Origin: Thioalkalivibrio versutus
GTDB lineage: Bacteria; Pseudomonadota; Gammaproteobacteria; Ectothiorhodospirales; Ectothiorhodospiraceae
Assembly: GCF_001999325.1 (NCBI RefSeq)
Contig: NZ_MVAR01000007.1
Span: forward strand, 15,591 to 79,590
DNA: 64,000 nt
Reading direction: 5' to 3'
Shown here: positions 57,022 to 64,000 of the stretch, one piece after another
How the letters are laid out: each line of letters starts with the position of its first letter
Numbering within the stretch: position 1 is the stretch's first letter
Translations under genes and position numbers: made by a program
The notes under the pieces: generated by a model
Seen by the model: the letters and a program-made list of their open reading frames with translations, nothing else
Told to the model about the DNA's origin: nothing
Databases searched by the model: none

Positions 57022-57906
57022 TTAGCTCCAGGCGGTGCGGGCGCGGTGGTAGAAGTCGGAGTCTTCGCTGGTGGCGCCCTGCAGGGAGCAGACGGCGGCT
57101 GCGAACCCGAGCGCGCGCTCCAGCGTGGTCGCCCAGGGCCAACCGTGTTGCTGGCCGATGATGGCGACACTGGCGAAGGCGTCGCCGGCGCCTACGGCGT
57201 CGCGGAAGCCGTCGACCGCGGGGGCTGGGGCCTGCCAGTGCTGGCCATCGGTGGTGTGGATGGCTGCGCCGTCGGCGCCGTGGGTGATGATCAGGGCGGA
57301 GCGGATCGCGGCGCGTTCCAGGAGCGCCGCCGAGCGCTCCGGTGCGGCGACGTCGGGGGCCAGCGTGGCCGCCTCGTCGGTGTTCAGCTTGACCACGTCG
57401 GCCCCGCGCATCAGCGCGAGGACGTCGTCAGGCTGGTACCACGGTGCGCGCAGGTTCACGTCGACGAAACGATGTTGTGCGCGGGCCTGTAACCGTTCCA
57501 GTAGCTCGCGGTTGTCCGCGCGCAGGGCGAGCGTGCCGTGATAGAGGAGGCCCGCGGTGTCCGGCAGCTGGTCCGCCCATTCCGCCGGAACGGTGTCATA
57601 GGCCTGGTCAGGGACGATGGTGTAGGTCGGTTCGCCGTCTTCCAGGGCGATGCGGACCTGGCCGGTGGGGGCCGCGGGGTGCCTGTACAGGCCGCGGGTG
57701 TCCATCCCGATGCGGTTCATGCGCTCGCGGATGCTGCGGCCGTCCGCGTCGTCCCCGACTCCGCCCACGAAACAGGCGGCCTCGCCCAGCTGGTGCAGGT
57801 TCCAGGCGACGTTGAAGGGCGCGCCGCCGAGGACGCGCGTACCGTCGGGGAAGCAATCGAACAGGACTTCGCCGAAGATCAGGTGGGGTTGAGGCGTGCC
57901 GTTCAT
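57022..57906 (-). CDS. PfkB-family carbohydrate kinase (fructokinase-like)
   Basis: The 294-residue protein phosphorylates a sugar with ATP. It has the N-terminal motif HLIFGEVLFDCFPDGTRVLG, GGAPFNVAWNLHQLG, GVGDDADGRSI, and the PfkB signature near the C-terminus (DAVGAGDAFASVAII) with the catalytic Asp. GEVLFDCFPDG resembles bacterial fructokinases, so fructose is the likeliest substrate. ATG 57906 has GAGGGA just upstream; the open frame further upstream is ignored. It is 20 bp downstream of the diguanylate cyclase gene, on the same strand. Confidence 0.87.
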   Translation of the reverse strand: MNGTPQPHLIFGEVLFDCFPDGTRVLGGAPFNVAWNLHQLGEAACFVGGVGDDADGRSIRERMNRIGMDTRGLYRHPAAPTGQVRIALEDGEPTYTIVPDQAYDTVPAEWADQLPDTAGLLYHGTLALRADNRELLERLQARAQHRFVDVNLRAPWYQPDDVLALMRGADVVKLNTDEAATLAPDVAAPERSAALLERAAIRSALIITHGADGAAIHTTDGQHWQAPAPAVDGFRDAVGAGDAFASVAIIGQQHGWPWATTLERALGFAAAVCSLQGATSEDSDFYHRARTAWS

Positions 57907-57925
57907 GGGTTCCCTCGGCAGTGGA

Positions 57926-59212
57926 TCAGTCGCCGGCCCGCTCGATGCGGTCACGGCCTCGCTTTTTCGCTTGTAGCAGCGCGTGGTCGGCGGCATCGAA
58001 TATCGCCTCCGGGGCGGCGGCGGGATCGATTCCGGCCAGCCCGGCGGAGATGGTGACCTTCAGACGCGTCTTGCCGGAGCGCACGATCAGACGGTCCACA
58101 GCGTCGCGGATGGTATTGGCCTGGCTGTATGCAGCGTCAGGCTCGCGATGGATGATCATCACGAATTCCTCCCCGCCGTAGCGCGCGACGAAATCCGGCT
58201 CGCGCACGCCCTCGGCCAGGATCTCGGCGACCGCCCGCAGGACCTTGTCGCCGGCAGTGTGGCCGTACTCGTCATTGATGGTCTTGAAGTGGTCGATGTC
58301 CCAGACCAGCAGCGAGGCCGCGCCCGATTTCTCGAGTTCTGCGGGGAGTTGCTCCAGCCGCTGTTCGAAGGCCATTCGATTGGGCAGGCCGGTGAGGCTG
58401 TCGCGACTGGCTTCGGCGCGCGCCTGCTCCAGCCGGTTGCGCAGTGCTTGCACCTGACCCTCCAGGCTGCGGCCCTTGGAGCGCAGGAGGCGGTTCCGTT
58501 CCTGCACCACCTGCAGTTCGTCTTCCTGCTCGTTCCGAAACGTGGTGACGCGCTCCACCATGCGGTCGAGACCGCGGGTCACCTCGGTGCGCAGCGTCGC
58601 GAGGTCCTCGACGTCGACCACCCGGCCTTTGATGTGCTCGACATCCCCGGAGATCCCCGCGTGCAGCTCGGAGACCGATTCCCGGGCGCGCTGGCCGCGC
58701 GCCTCGTCTTCGGACAGGGCGGTATCCACGTCTTCCAGGCGGTGCCAGATCTCGCCGACGACCTCGGTGAGTTCTTCGCGCTCCGTCATTGCCTGCTCGC
58801 ACTTGTCGTGCATCACCGAGAACAGGCGTGTGAGGGTGCGTTCGATCTCTGCCTTGTCGCGCCGATCGGCGGCCCGGGTGAGGGCCTCCAGCTCGGGGTC
58901 GAGGAATTCGAAGCCGAGCAGGCCACGCTGGACGACCGCGAGGATGCCGTCGGCCAGGTCCTCTCGCTGATCGCTGGAGCGCACGGCGTCGGCCAGCTGG
59001 CCGCTCAAGCGATCCAGCCAGGCGGTGTCGCCGGGGTCGGATTCGATGGCGCGGGTCAGGTCGCGCACGGCGCCTTCCAGTGCCGGCACCTTCGCGGAGA
59101 CCACCGCGAGCGATCGCAGGGCGACGCGGCGGATCGCGTCCTGCAGGGCTCGCTCCCGATCCAGCGAGCGCTCGAGCTCGATAATGGTCTTGCGCAGATC
59201 GCTATCGGACAT
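57926..59212 (-). CDS. GGDEF-domain diguanylate cyclase
   Basis: The 428-residue cytoplasmic protein has a long helical N-terminal sensor or dimerisation part (1 to about 250, rich in Glu/Arg heptads) and a GGDEF domain at about 265-425. The active site is GGEEF (ARYGGEEFVMIIHRE), the substrate helix is DSLTGLPNRMAFEQRLEQL, and an RxxD inhibitory site (REPD) lies five residues before GGEEF. It should make cyclic di-GMP with product feedback. No EAL domain or membrane segment. The signal is unknown. Confidence 0.93.
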   Translation of the reverse strand: MSDSDLRKTIIELERSLDRERALQDAIRRVALRSLAVVSAKVPALEGAVRDLTRAIESDPGDTAWLDRLSGQLADAVRSSDQREDLADGILAVVQRGLLGFEFLDPELEALTRAADRRDKAEIERTLTRLFSVMHDKCEQAMTEREELTEVVGEIWHRLEDVDTALSEDEARGQRARESVSELHAGISGDVEHIKGRVVDVEDLATLRTEVTRGLDRMVERVTTFRNEQEDELQVVQERNRLLRSKGRSLEGQVQALRNRLEQARAEASRDSLTGLPNRMAFEQRLEQLPAELEKSGAASLLVWDIDHFKTINDEYGHTAGDKVLRAVAEILAEGVREPDFVARYGGEEFVMIIHREPDAAYSQANTIRDAVDRLIVRSGKTRLKVTISAGLAGIDPAAAPEAIFDAADHALLQAKKRGRDRIERAGD

Positions 59213-59329
59213 CGGGAAATCCCGGATAGTAGGCGCGCCTATTTAAGCGCGGAAATGGGGTGGATGCCAGGGAAACACGGACTAATGTACCCACTAGCGC
59301 TCGAACCGTACCCGTCTTTCGGCATCGGT

Positions 59330-60211
59330 TTAGTGCGCTGGATCATGAAGGGCCTGGCGCTGCGGCAGTTCGATCTCGATACCGACCGGCAGGTGGTCGG
59401 AGAGCGCCACGTTGTAGACACGCACGTCGCTGACGTGCAGGTCGGGGGTCAGCAGGATGTGGTCGAACACCAGGCGCGGGTCCCAGGCGGGATAGGTGGC
59501 CGGGCAGGCCATCGGCTCCATCAACCCGGTACGCGCGACCAGTTGCCGCAGTTCCTCGCTGTCCTGCTGGCAGTTGAGGTCGCCCATCACGATCGCATGT
59601 GGAAAATCCTGGATATGCTCCGCGACGTAGGCCAGCTGGGATTTCCGCGTGCGCTTGCCCAGGGCCAGGTGCAGCAGGAACAGCACCAGCTCCTCGCCGT
59701 CGCCCATGGCGTAGCGGGCCTCAATCGCGCCACGGCCGGGCAGCGCTCCGGGCAGACGGTGCATCTCCACCCGGTCCGGCTCCAAGCGCGAGAACAGGGC
59801 GAGGGAGTGCTTGGCGAACTGCCCCAGATCGCGGTTGATCCGGTTGTAGGTATACGGGAACTGCGCACGTTCGGAGAGATAGGAGGCCAGATCGACGAAG
59901 TTGCTGCGCAGGCTACCCCCGTCCAGTTCCTGCACACCGACGATGTCGAACTCCGAGATAAAGCGTGCCACCCGGTCGAGGTTGTCCATGCGCCCACCGT
60001 AGGGGAGCACGTGCTTCCAGCTGTTGGTCAGGTAGTGATGCAACCGGGAGGAGTGGATGCCGACCTGGGCGTTGAAGCTCAAGAGCCGCAGGCGCTGGCT
60101 GCCCTGCTCGTGGTGATATCCCAGGCGTTCCGGGGTGGAGGCTTCCGGTTGTGTCGCGCCCTCGGGCCCGGTGGGCGCGGTGCGATCATGGCCGGACGCG
60201 ATCGAGGTCAT
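59330..60211 (-). CDS. Endonuclease/exonuclease/phosphatase-family protein
   Basis: The 293-residue protein has the EEP fold: LLSFNAQVGI (metal Asn), DIVGVQELDGG (catalytic Glu), ALFSRL, IVMGDLNCQ (catalytic Asp and Asn), LVFDHILLTPDL and the C-terminal ALSDHLPVGIEIEL. The first ~40 residues are a polar extension. Such proteins cleave phosphodiesters in nucleic acids, lipids or small molecules; the substrate cannot be told from sequence. It is the last gene of the run resB-ccsB-dsbA-synthase-EEP on this strand, 37 bp after the synthase. Confidence 0.88.
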   Translation of the reverse strand: MTSIASGHDRTAPTGPEGATQPEASTPERLGYHHEQGSQRLRLLSFNAQVGIHSSRLHHYLTNSWKHVLPYGGRMDNLDRVARFISEFDIVGVQELDGGSLRSNFVDLASYLSERAQFPYTYNRINRDLGQFAKHSLALFSRLEPDRVEMHRLPGALPGRGAIEARYAMGDGEELVLFLLHLALGKRTRKSQLAYVAEHIQDFPHAIVMGDLNCQQDSEELRQLVARTGLMEPMACPATYPAWDPRLVFDHILLTPDLHVSDVRVYNVALSDHLPVGIEIELPQRQALHDPAH

Positions 60212-60248
60212 CGCGGGTCGTCTCCTGCTGGCGGGGAAGTCCGCGTTG

Positions 60249-61889
60249 TCAGAATGGACAAACCAGTTCGCCCAAACGTTCCGTCAGCTTCATGTTCTCG
60301 CTGTAGTCCACTGGGCAGTCGATGATCGTGACCCCGGGTGTTACCAGGGCCTCGCGCAGCGCCATCTCCAGGCTGTCGCCGGGTTCGATGCGCACGCCTT
60401 GCGCCCCAAACGACTGCGCCAGCTGCACGAAGTCCGGATTGCCGAACTCGACGAAAGCCTTGCGGCCATATTCGCGCACCTGCTTCCACTCGATCAGGCC
60501 GTAGGCGTTGTCGTTCCAGATCAGCACAACGAAGTTGAGGCCCAGGCGAACCGCCGTTTCCAGTTCCTGCACGTTCATCAGGAAGCCGGCATCGCCGGTG
60601 ACCGCGACCACCTGGCGTTCGGGGTGGAGCTTGGCGGCGGCAATGGCGCCCGGGAGCGCGATCCCCATGCTGGCAAAGCCATTGGAGATCAGGCAGGTAT
60701 TGGGCAGCTCGCAGCGGAACATGCGCGCCATCCAGAGCTTGTGCGCGCCCACATCGGTGATCATGATCGCGTCGAGGTCGGCGGCGGTGCGCAGATCCCA
60801 GATCAGCTTTTGCGGCTTGAGCGGCACCTGGGTGTCGTTGCGGTGCTCGTTCATGTCGTCGATCAGGCTCTGGCGTAGCGGGCGCAGGATGGTCTCTTCG
60901 CGGGGGCTCACCTGTTCCGCCAGGCGGTGCAGGCAGGTCGTCAGATCGCCCAGTACCTCGGCGGTCACATTGTAGTGACCGTCGATCTCGGCAGGCGCGG
61001 AGTCGATATGGATCAGGGTCCGGTCGGCGTCCGGATGCCAGAAGCTGGGCGGGTATTCGACCAGGTCGTAGCCGATGCAGACGATCACATCGGCCTTGTG
61101 GAAGCCAAAATTCACGAAGTCCTGGCTTTGCAGGCCGACCGAGCCCAGCGCCAGCGGGTGGCGGAACGGCAGTACGCCCTTGGCCATGAAGGTGTTGGCG
61201 ACCGGAATGTTCAGGGCGCTGGCGAGCATGGCCAGGGCGCCGCTGGCGCCGGAACGGATCACGCCGTTCCCGGCCAGGATCAGCGGGTGCCGGGCCTCGT
61301 TCAGCAGGCGTGCGGCCGCCTCCAGGGAGGCTTCGGCCGGTACGGCGGCCGGGCCGGCATGTACCGGCAAGGGTGGATTCGGGCACGGCAGTGAGGCGAT
61401 GTTCTCTGGCAGCTCGATGAAGCTGGCACCGGGTTTGCCGCCTTCGGCCCACTTGAAGGCCTTGCGGATCACCTCGGGCAGGATCTCGGGTTCCAGCACC
61501 TGTGAGCTGTACTTGGTGATCGGCTGGAACAGGCCCTTCAGGTCGAGGACCTGGTGCGATTCCTTGTGCAGCCGATGGGTGCTGGCCTGGCCGGCAATTG
61601 CGACCAGGGGGGCGTGATCCATGTTGGCGTCGGCGACGCCGGTGATCAGGTTGGTGGCGCCGGGTCCCAGGGTCGCCAGACAGACGCCCGCCTTGCCGGA
61701 CAGCCGCCCGTGGACGTCGGCCATGAAGGCAGCGCCCTGCTCGTGACGGGTGGTGACGAACTCGATGGGGGAATCGGCCAGGGCGTCGAGAACGGCCATG
61801 TTCTCTTCGCCGGGGAGGCCGAAGATGCGTTCAACGCCCTCCTGTTCGAGGCACTCGACCAGACGCTGGGCGGTGGTCGGATCGCTCAT
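60249..61889 (-). CDS. Thiamine-diphosphate enzyme, acetolactate synthase large-subunit-like
   Basis: The 546-residue protein follows the acetohydroxyacid synthase pattern: EGVERIFGLPGEENMAVLDA, the catalytic Glu in VTTRHEQGAAFMADVHGRL, ATLGPGATNLITGVADA, and the ThDP/Mg motif GDAGFLMNVQELETAVRLGL with NDNAYGLIEWKQ. No regulatory small-subunit gene is adjacent, so it may be a catabolic AlsS-type enzyme or another member of the family. It would condense two pyruvates into 2-acetolactate. It starts 27 bp after dsbA. Confidence 0.88.
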   Translation of the reverse strand: MSDPTTAQRLVECLEQEGVERIFGLPGEENMAVLDALADSPIEFVTTRHEQGAAFMADVHGRLSGKAGVCLATLGPGATNLITGVADANMDHAPLVAIAGQASTHRLHKESHQVLDLKGLFQPITKYSSQVLEPEILPEVIRKAFKWAEGGKPGASFIELPENIASLPCPNPPLPVHAGPAAVPAEASLEAAARLLNEARHPLILAGNGVIRSGASGALAMLASALNIPVANTFMAKGVLPFRHPLALGSVGLQSQDFVNFGFHKADVIVCIGYDLVEYPPSFWHPDADRTLIHIDSAPAEIDGHYNVTAEVLGDLTTCLHRLAEQVSPREETILRPLRQSLIDDMNEHRNDTQVPLKPQKLIWDLRTAADLDAIMITDVGAHKLWMARMFRCELPNTCLISNGFASMGIALPGAIAAAKLHPERQVVAVTGDAGFLMNVQELETAVRLGLNFVVLIWNDNAYGLIEWKQVREYGRKAFVEFGNPDFVQLAQSFGAQGVRIEPGDSLEMALREALVTPGVTIIDCPVDYSENMKLTERLGELVCPF

Positions 61890-61916
61890 GGCCGAACCCG
61901 TCGGAGCGGGCCCGCG

Positions 61917-62549
61917 TTAGCCGCGGGCACGTTCGATCAGGTAGTCGGCAACCTCCAGCATTTCGTCGTGCCCGCCGGCCATGCTGGCGGAGACGCTGGC
62001 CTCGCCATTGATGACCAGGGTGGGCACGCCGCTCACGGCGTAGTCCTGCACCGCCTCGGTGGCCTCGACGATCCGCTGGCGAATCGCGTCGGAGCGCATG
62101 GTTTCGCGGAATTCGTCGGCGTCGAGTCCGCGCTGGTTGATGAAGCGCAGGATGGCGCTTTCCGAGCGCAGCTGGCGGCCCTGATCGTGGATCGCGTCGT
62201 AGAACGCCTGATGCACCTCGTCGAGCACGCCCAGCTTTTCTGCGGTGTAGTACACCCGGGCATGCAGCGCCCAGACATCGTTCATCGGTGCTGGCAGGTA
62301 TTCGAACTGTACGTCGTCGGCCAGGCCGGGCTTCCACGCCTGGACCTTGGGCTCGAATTCGTAGCAGTGCGGGCAGCCATACCAGAAGATCTCGACGACC
62401 TGGATCTTGCCGTCCTCCAGGCCGGTGTCGAGCGGCGGCTGGATGGCCCGGTAGTGCTGGCCTTCGCGGTATTCGGCCGCGAGGCTGGTACCGGTGGCGA
62501 GCAGCAGGCCGGCGCCGCCCAGGGCGCCCATGAATTCACGACGCTTCAT
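61917..62549 (-). CDS. dsbA: Periplasmic thiol:disulfide interchange protein DsbA
   Basis: The 210-residue protein has a signal sequence with an Arg pair (MKRREFMGALGGAGLLLATG) and a thioredoxin fold interrupted by a helical insert. The active site is CPHC (EIFWYGCPHCYEFEPKVQAW) and the cis-Pro loop is VSGVPTLVINGEA. It introduces disulfide bonds into exported proteins. Its start touches the ccsB stop, which suits a cytochrome-maturation operon, where thiol redox state matters. Confidence 0.94.
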   Translation of the reverse strand: MKRREFMGALGGAGLLLATGTSLAAEYREGQHYRAIQPPLDTGLEDGKIQVVEIFWYGCPHCYEFEPKVQAWKPGLADDVQFEYLPAPMNDVWALHARVYYTAEKLGVLDEVHQAFYDAIHDQGRQLRSESAILRFINQRGLDADEFRETMRSDAIRQRIVEATEAVQDYAVSGVPTLVINGEASVSASMAGGHDEMLEVADYLIERARG

Positions 62550-63722
62550 TTACAGTTCTCCGTAGGAATGCAGGCCGGACAGGAACATGTTCACGCCCAG
62601 GAACGCGAAGGTGGTGATGAACAGGCCCACAATCGCCCACCAGGCCATGGTCGGGCCACGCCAGCCCTTGGTAAAGCGCATGTGCAGCCAGGCCGCGTAG
62701 TTCAGCCAGACGATCAGCGCCCAGGTCTCCTTCGGGTCCCAGGACCAGTAGCCGCCCCAGGCCTCGGCCGCCCACATCGCGCCGAGCACGGTCGCGAGGG
62801 TGAAGAAGGCGAAGCCGATCGCGATGGACTTATACATCACGCTGTCCAGCGTCTCCTTGGTCGGCATGCGCTGGGTGATCGCGGCGTCCGGCCGCGTGCG
62901 TTCCAGGCGATCGCGGATCAGGAAGGCGACGCCGAGCATGGCGGCGATGGCAAAGCCGCCGTAGCCCACGAAATTGGTGGGTACGTGGATCTTCATCCAC
63001 CAGCTGTTCAGCGCCGGCACCAGCGGCTCGACGATGTGCGCGTCGCGGGTGAACATGTACCACAGCAGGAAGGTGACCGAGGCCGCGATGATGAGCATCA
63101 CGAAGGCACCCATGTTGCGCGAGCCGGTGCGCTGCTCGTAGTAGAGGTACATCAGCGCGGTCAGGGCCGCAAACAGGATGAACACCTCGTAGAGGTTCGC
63201 CACCGGGATGTAGCCCCAGGTCGGGTCGGTCAGGTAGATCTCGCGCCAGCGCACCAGCAGCGCCATGGCCCCCGCACCAGCACCGACCCAGGCGAAGGCG
63301 GCACCCACGCGGGCGGGGAAATCGGAATTGGAGAACAGGCCCATCAGATAGGCGACGGTGGAGAGATAGAGGAACACGCTCATCCACATGACGCCGGCCT
63401 GACCGGAACCGATGTAGTTCAGCCAGAAATTGGTCTCGTTGGCGGCCAGGCTGTCGCCGTAAAGCCAGATGCCGAACAGCGCCAGCACCCCGACGATGAT
63501 CGAGAAGGCCTGCCATGGGCGCCAGAACCAGCCCATCCAGGCGCTGGTGCCGACCGCAAGGATCAGGCCGCCGATGTCGTAGCGGTCCATGTTCTCGCCG
63601 TAGAACGTCAGCGAGATCACCGCTACGGCGGCCATCAGTGCAAAGTAGGCCCAGTCGCGCAACTGCAGTTGGCGGAAGAAACCGGGCCGTTCGAAATCCA
63701 GGGCCTCGTGGGGTACAGACAT
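62550..63722 (-). CDS. ccsB: Cytochrome c synthase subunit CcsB (system II)
   Basis: The 390-residue multi-helix membrane protein is the CcsA/ResC-like half of the system II cytochrome c synthase, which moves and attaches haem. The haem-handling WWD motif is present (WGGYWSWDPKETWALIVW), with conserved His in LHMRFTKG and in the KIHVPTNFVGYGGFAIAAML loop. GGAGGAG precedes ATG 63722. The resB gene ends 26 bp upstream and dsbA follows directly. Confidence 0.93.
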   Translation of the reverse strand: MSVPHEALDFERPGFFRQLQLRDWAYFALMAAVAVISLTFYGENMDRYDIGGLILAVGTSAWMGWFWRPWQAFSIIVGVLALFGIWLYGDSLAANETNFWLNYIGSGQAGVMWMSVFLYLSTVAYLMGLFSNSDFPARVGAAFAWVGAGAGAMALLVRWREIYLTDPTWGYIPVANLYEVFILFAALTALMYLYYEQRTGSRNMGAFVMLIIAASVTFLLWYMFTRDAHIVEPLVPALNSWWMKIHVPTNFVGYGGFAIAAMLGVAFLIRDRLERTRPDAAITQRMPTKETLDSVMYKSIAIGFAFFTLATVLGAMWAAEAWGGYWSWDPKETWALIVWLNYAAWLHMRFTKGWRGPTMAWWAIVGLFITTFAFLGVNMFLSGLHSYGEL

Positions 63723-63748
63723 GGTGTGCTCCTCCGGCTACGCGCGGG

Positions 63749-64000
63749 TCAGGCGTTCTTGTTGTGACTGTCGTCGCCAGCCGAGTCCGAACGGACCGGC
63801 TTTTGCTCGATGATCCAGCGCTTAAGATGCGCGAAACGTTCCTCGAATTCCACTTGATGGCGGTTACTGGTGCCGGCCATCACCACGTGGGTGCCTTCGC
63901 CGTCCTCGCGCCGCCGCGCCATGATCCACAGGCGCTGATAGGACACGTAGAACAGCAGGAAGATCCCGACAATCAGCATGGTGCTGCCGACGTACACCGT
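63749..64000 (-). CDS. resB: Cytochrome c biogenesis protein ResB, C-terminal end (5' part outside window)
   Basis: Only the last 83 residues are in the window; the frame is open to the right edge. They contain the final transmembrane helix (MLIVGIFLLFYVSYQRLWIM) and a polar tail with HVVMAGTSNRHQVEFEERF, as in ResB/Ccs1 C-termini. ResB is the partner of CcsB in the system II synthase. Identification leans on the ccsB neighbour. Confidence 0.85.
   Translation of the reverse strand, partial: TVYVGSTMLIVGIFLLFYVSYQRLWIMARRREDGEGTHVVMAGTSNRHQVEFEERFAHLKRWIIEQKPVRSDSAGDDSHNKNA

Noticed and set aside
61554-63767. 737-codon plus-strand frame opposite the synthase, dsbA and ccsB
   Set aside because: It spans three well-defined genes on the other strand, and the translation is low-complexity without domains.

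Overview
The window is GC-rich bacterial chromosome with tightly packed genes, many joined by ATGA or GTGA stop/start overlaps. Gene content points to a gammaproteobacterium: ubiE-ubiJ-ubiB, sucA-sucB, gdhA, uvrD, rpsT, system II cytochrome c maturation (resB-ccsB), class I fructose-1,6-bisphosphatase next to a PPi-type phosphofructokinase, and a tetrameric NAD(P)-linked [NiFe] hydrogenase. My best guess is a chemolithoautotroph of the Ectothiorhodospiraceae (Thioalkalivibrio-like). That is inference from gene content only; no rRNA or tRNA gene was seen.

Layout. 1-3.8 kb: a LysM/TPR lipoprotein cut by the window edge, a PP2C phosphatase with a C-terminal anchor, a PDC/Cache-type sensor protein and a GNAT acetyltransferase. 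3.6-9.1 kb (minus): a maturation operon in the order DUF3024-hypA-hypF-hypC-hypD-hypE-small His-rich membrane protein. It lacks hypB, and its HypA has lost the zinc domain. 9.3-14.0 kb: a receiver-like small protein, a fatty acid desaturase, a decayed DMT transporter, gdhA and an AT-richer orphan CheB-type methylesterase. 14.2-19.5 kb (minus): the hydrogenase operon hydB - cyclic-nucleotide-binding protein - hydG - hydD - hydA - maturation protease, with each of the first five genes coupled to the next. The protease begins with what looks like half of a CopG-type antitoxin. Divergent from it is an ATP-grasp ligase coupled to a CocE/NonD (S15-like) hydrolase.

23-45.6 kb is largely housekeeping: ldhA-like dehydrogenase, chrA, fbp, PPi-type pfk, a MerB-like lyase with a GDCCVxC protein, the PA2779/PA2778-type pair, coaD, ferredoxin, ggt, rpsT, a secreted DsrE-like protein, uvrD, sucAB, and the ubi genes.

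45.7-56.7 kb is an accessory island for type I secretion. It holds a shortened RTX paralogue, an AT-rich four-helix membrane protein, a 1487-residue RTX protein whose AT-rich hydrophobic N-terminus is joined to a GC-rich calcium-binding body, a HlyB-type ABC transporter and a HlyD-type adaptor. The adaptor's stop codon lies inside the terminal inverted repeat of a 288-bp nested palindromic element, whose end sequence recurs at two other intergenic sites. 57-64 kb: PfkB-family sugar kinase, diguanylate cyclase, a nuclease/phosphatase-fold protein, an acetolactate synthase-like enzyme, dsbA, ccsB and the end of resB.

The best candidates for something undescribed are the RTX island, read as a possible N-terminally variable toxin with a membrane partner, and the hydrogenase/hyp loci with three departures from the textbook: a zinc-less HypA without HypB, an antitoxin-protease fusion, and a cyclic-nucleotide-binding protein coupled into the structural operon.
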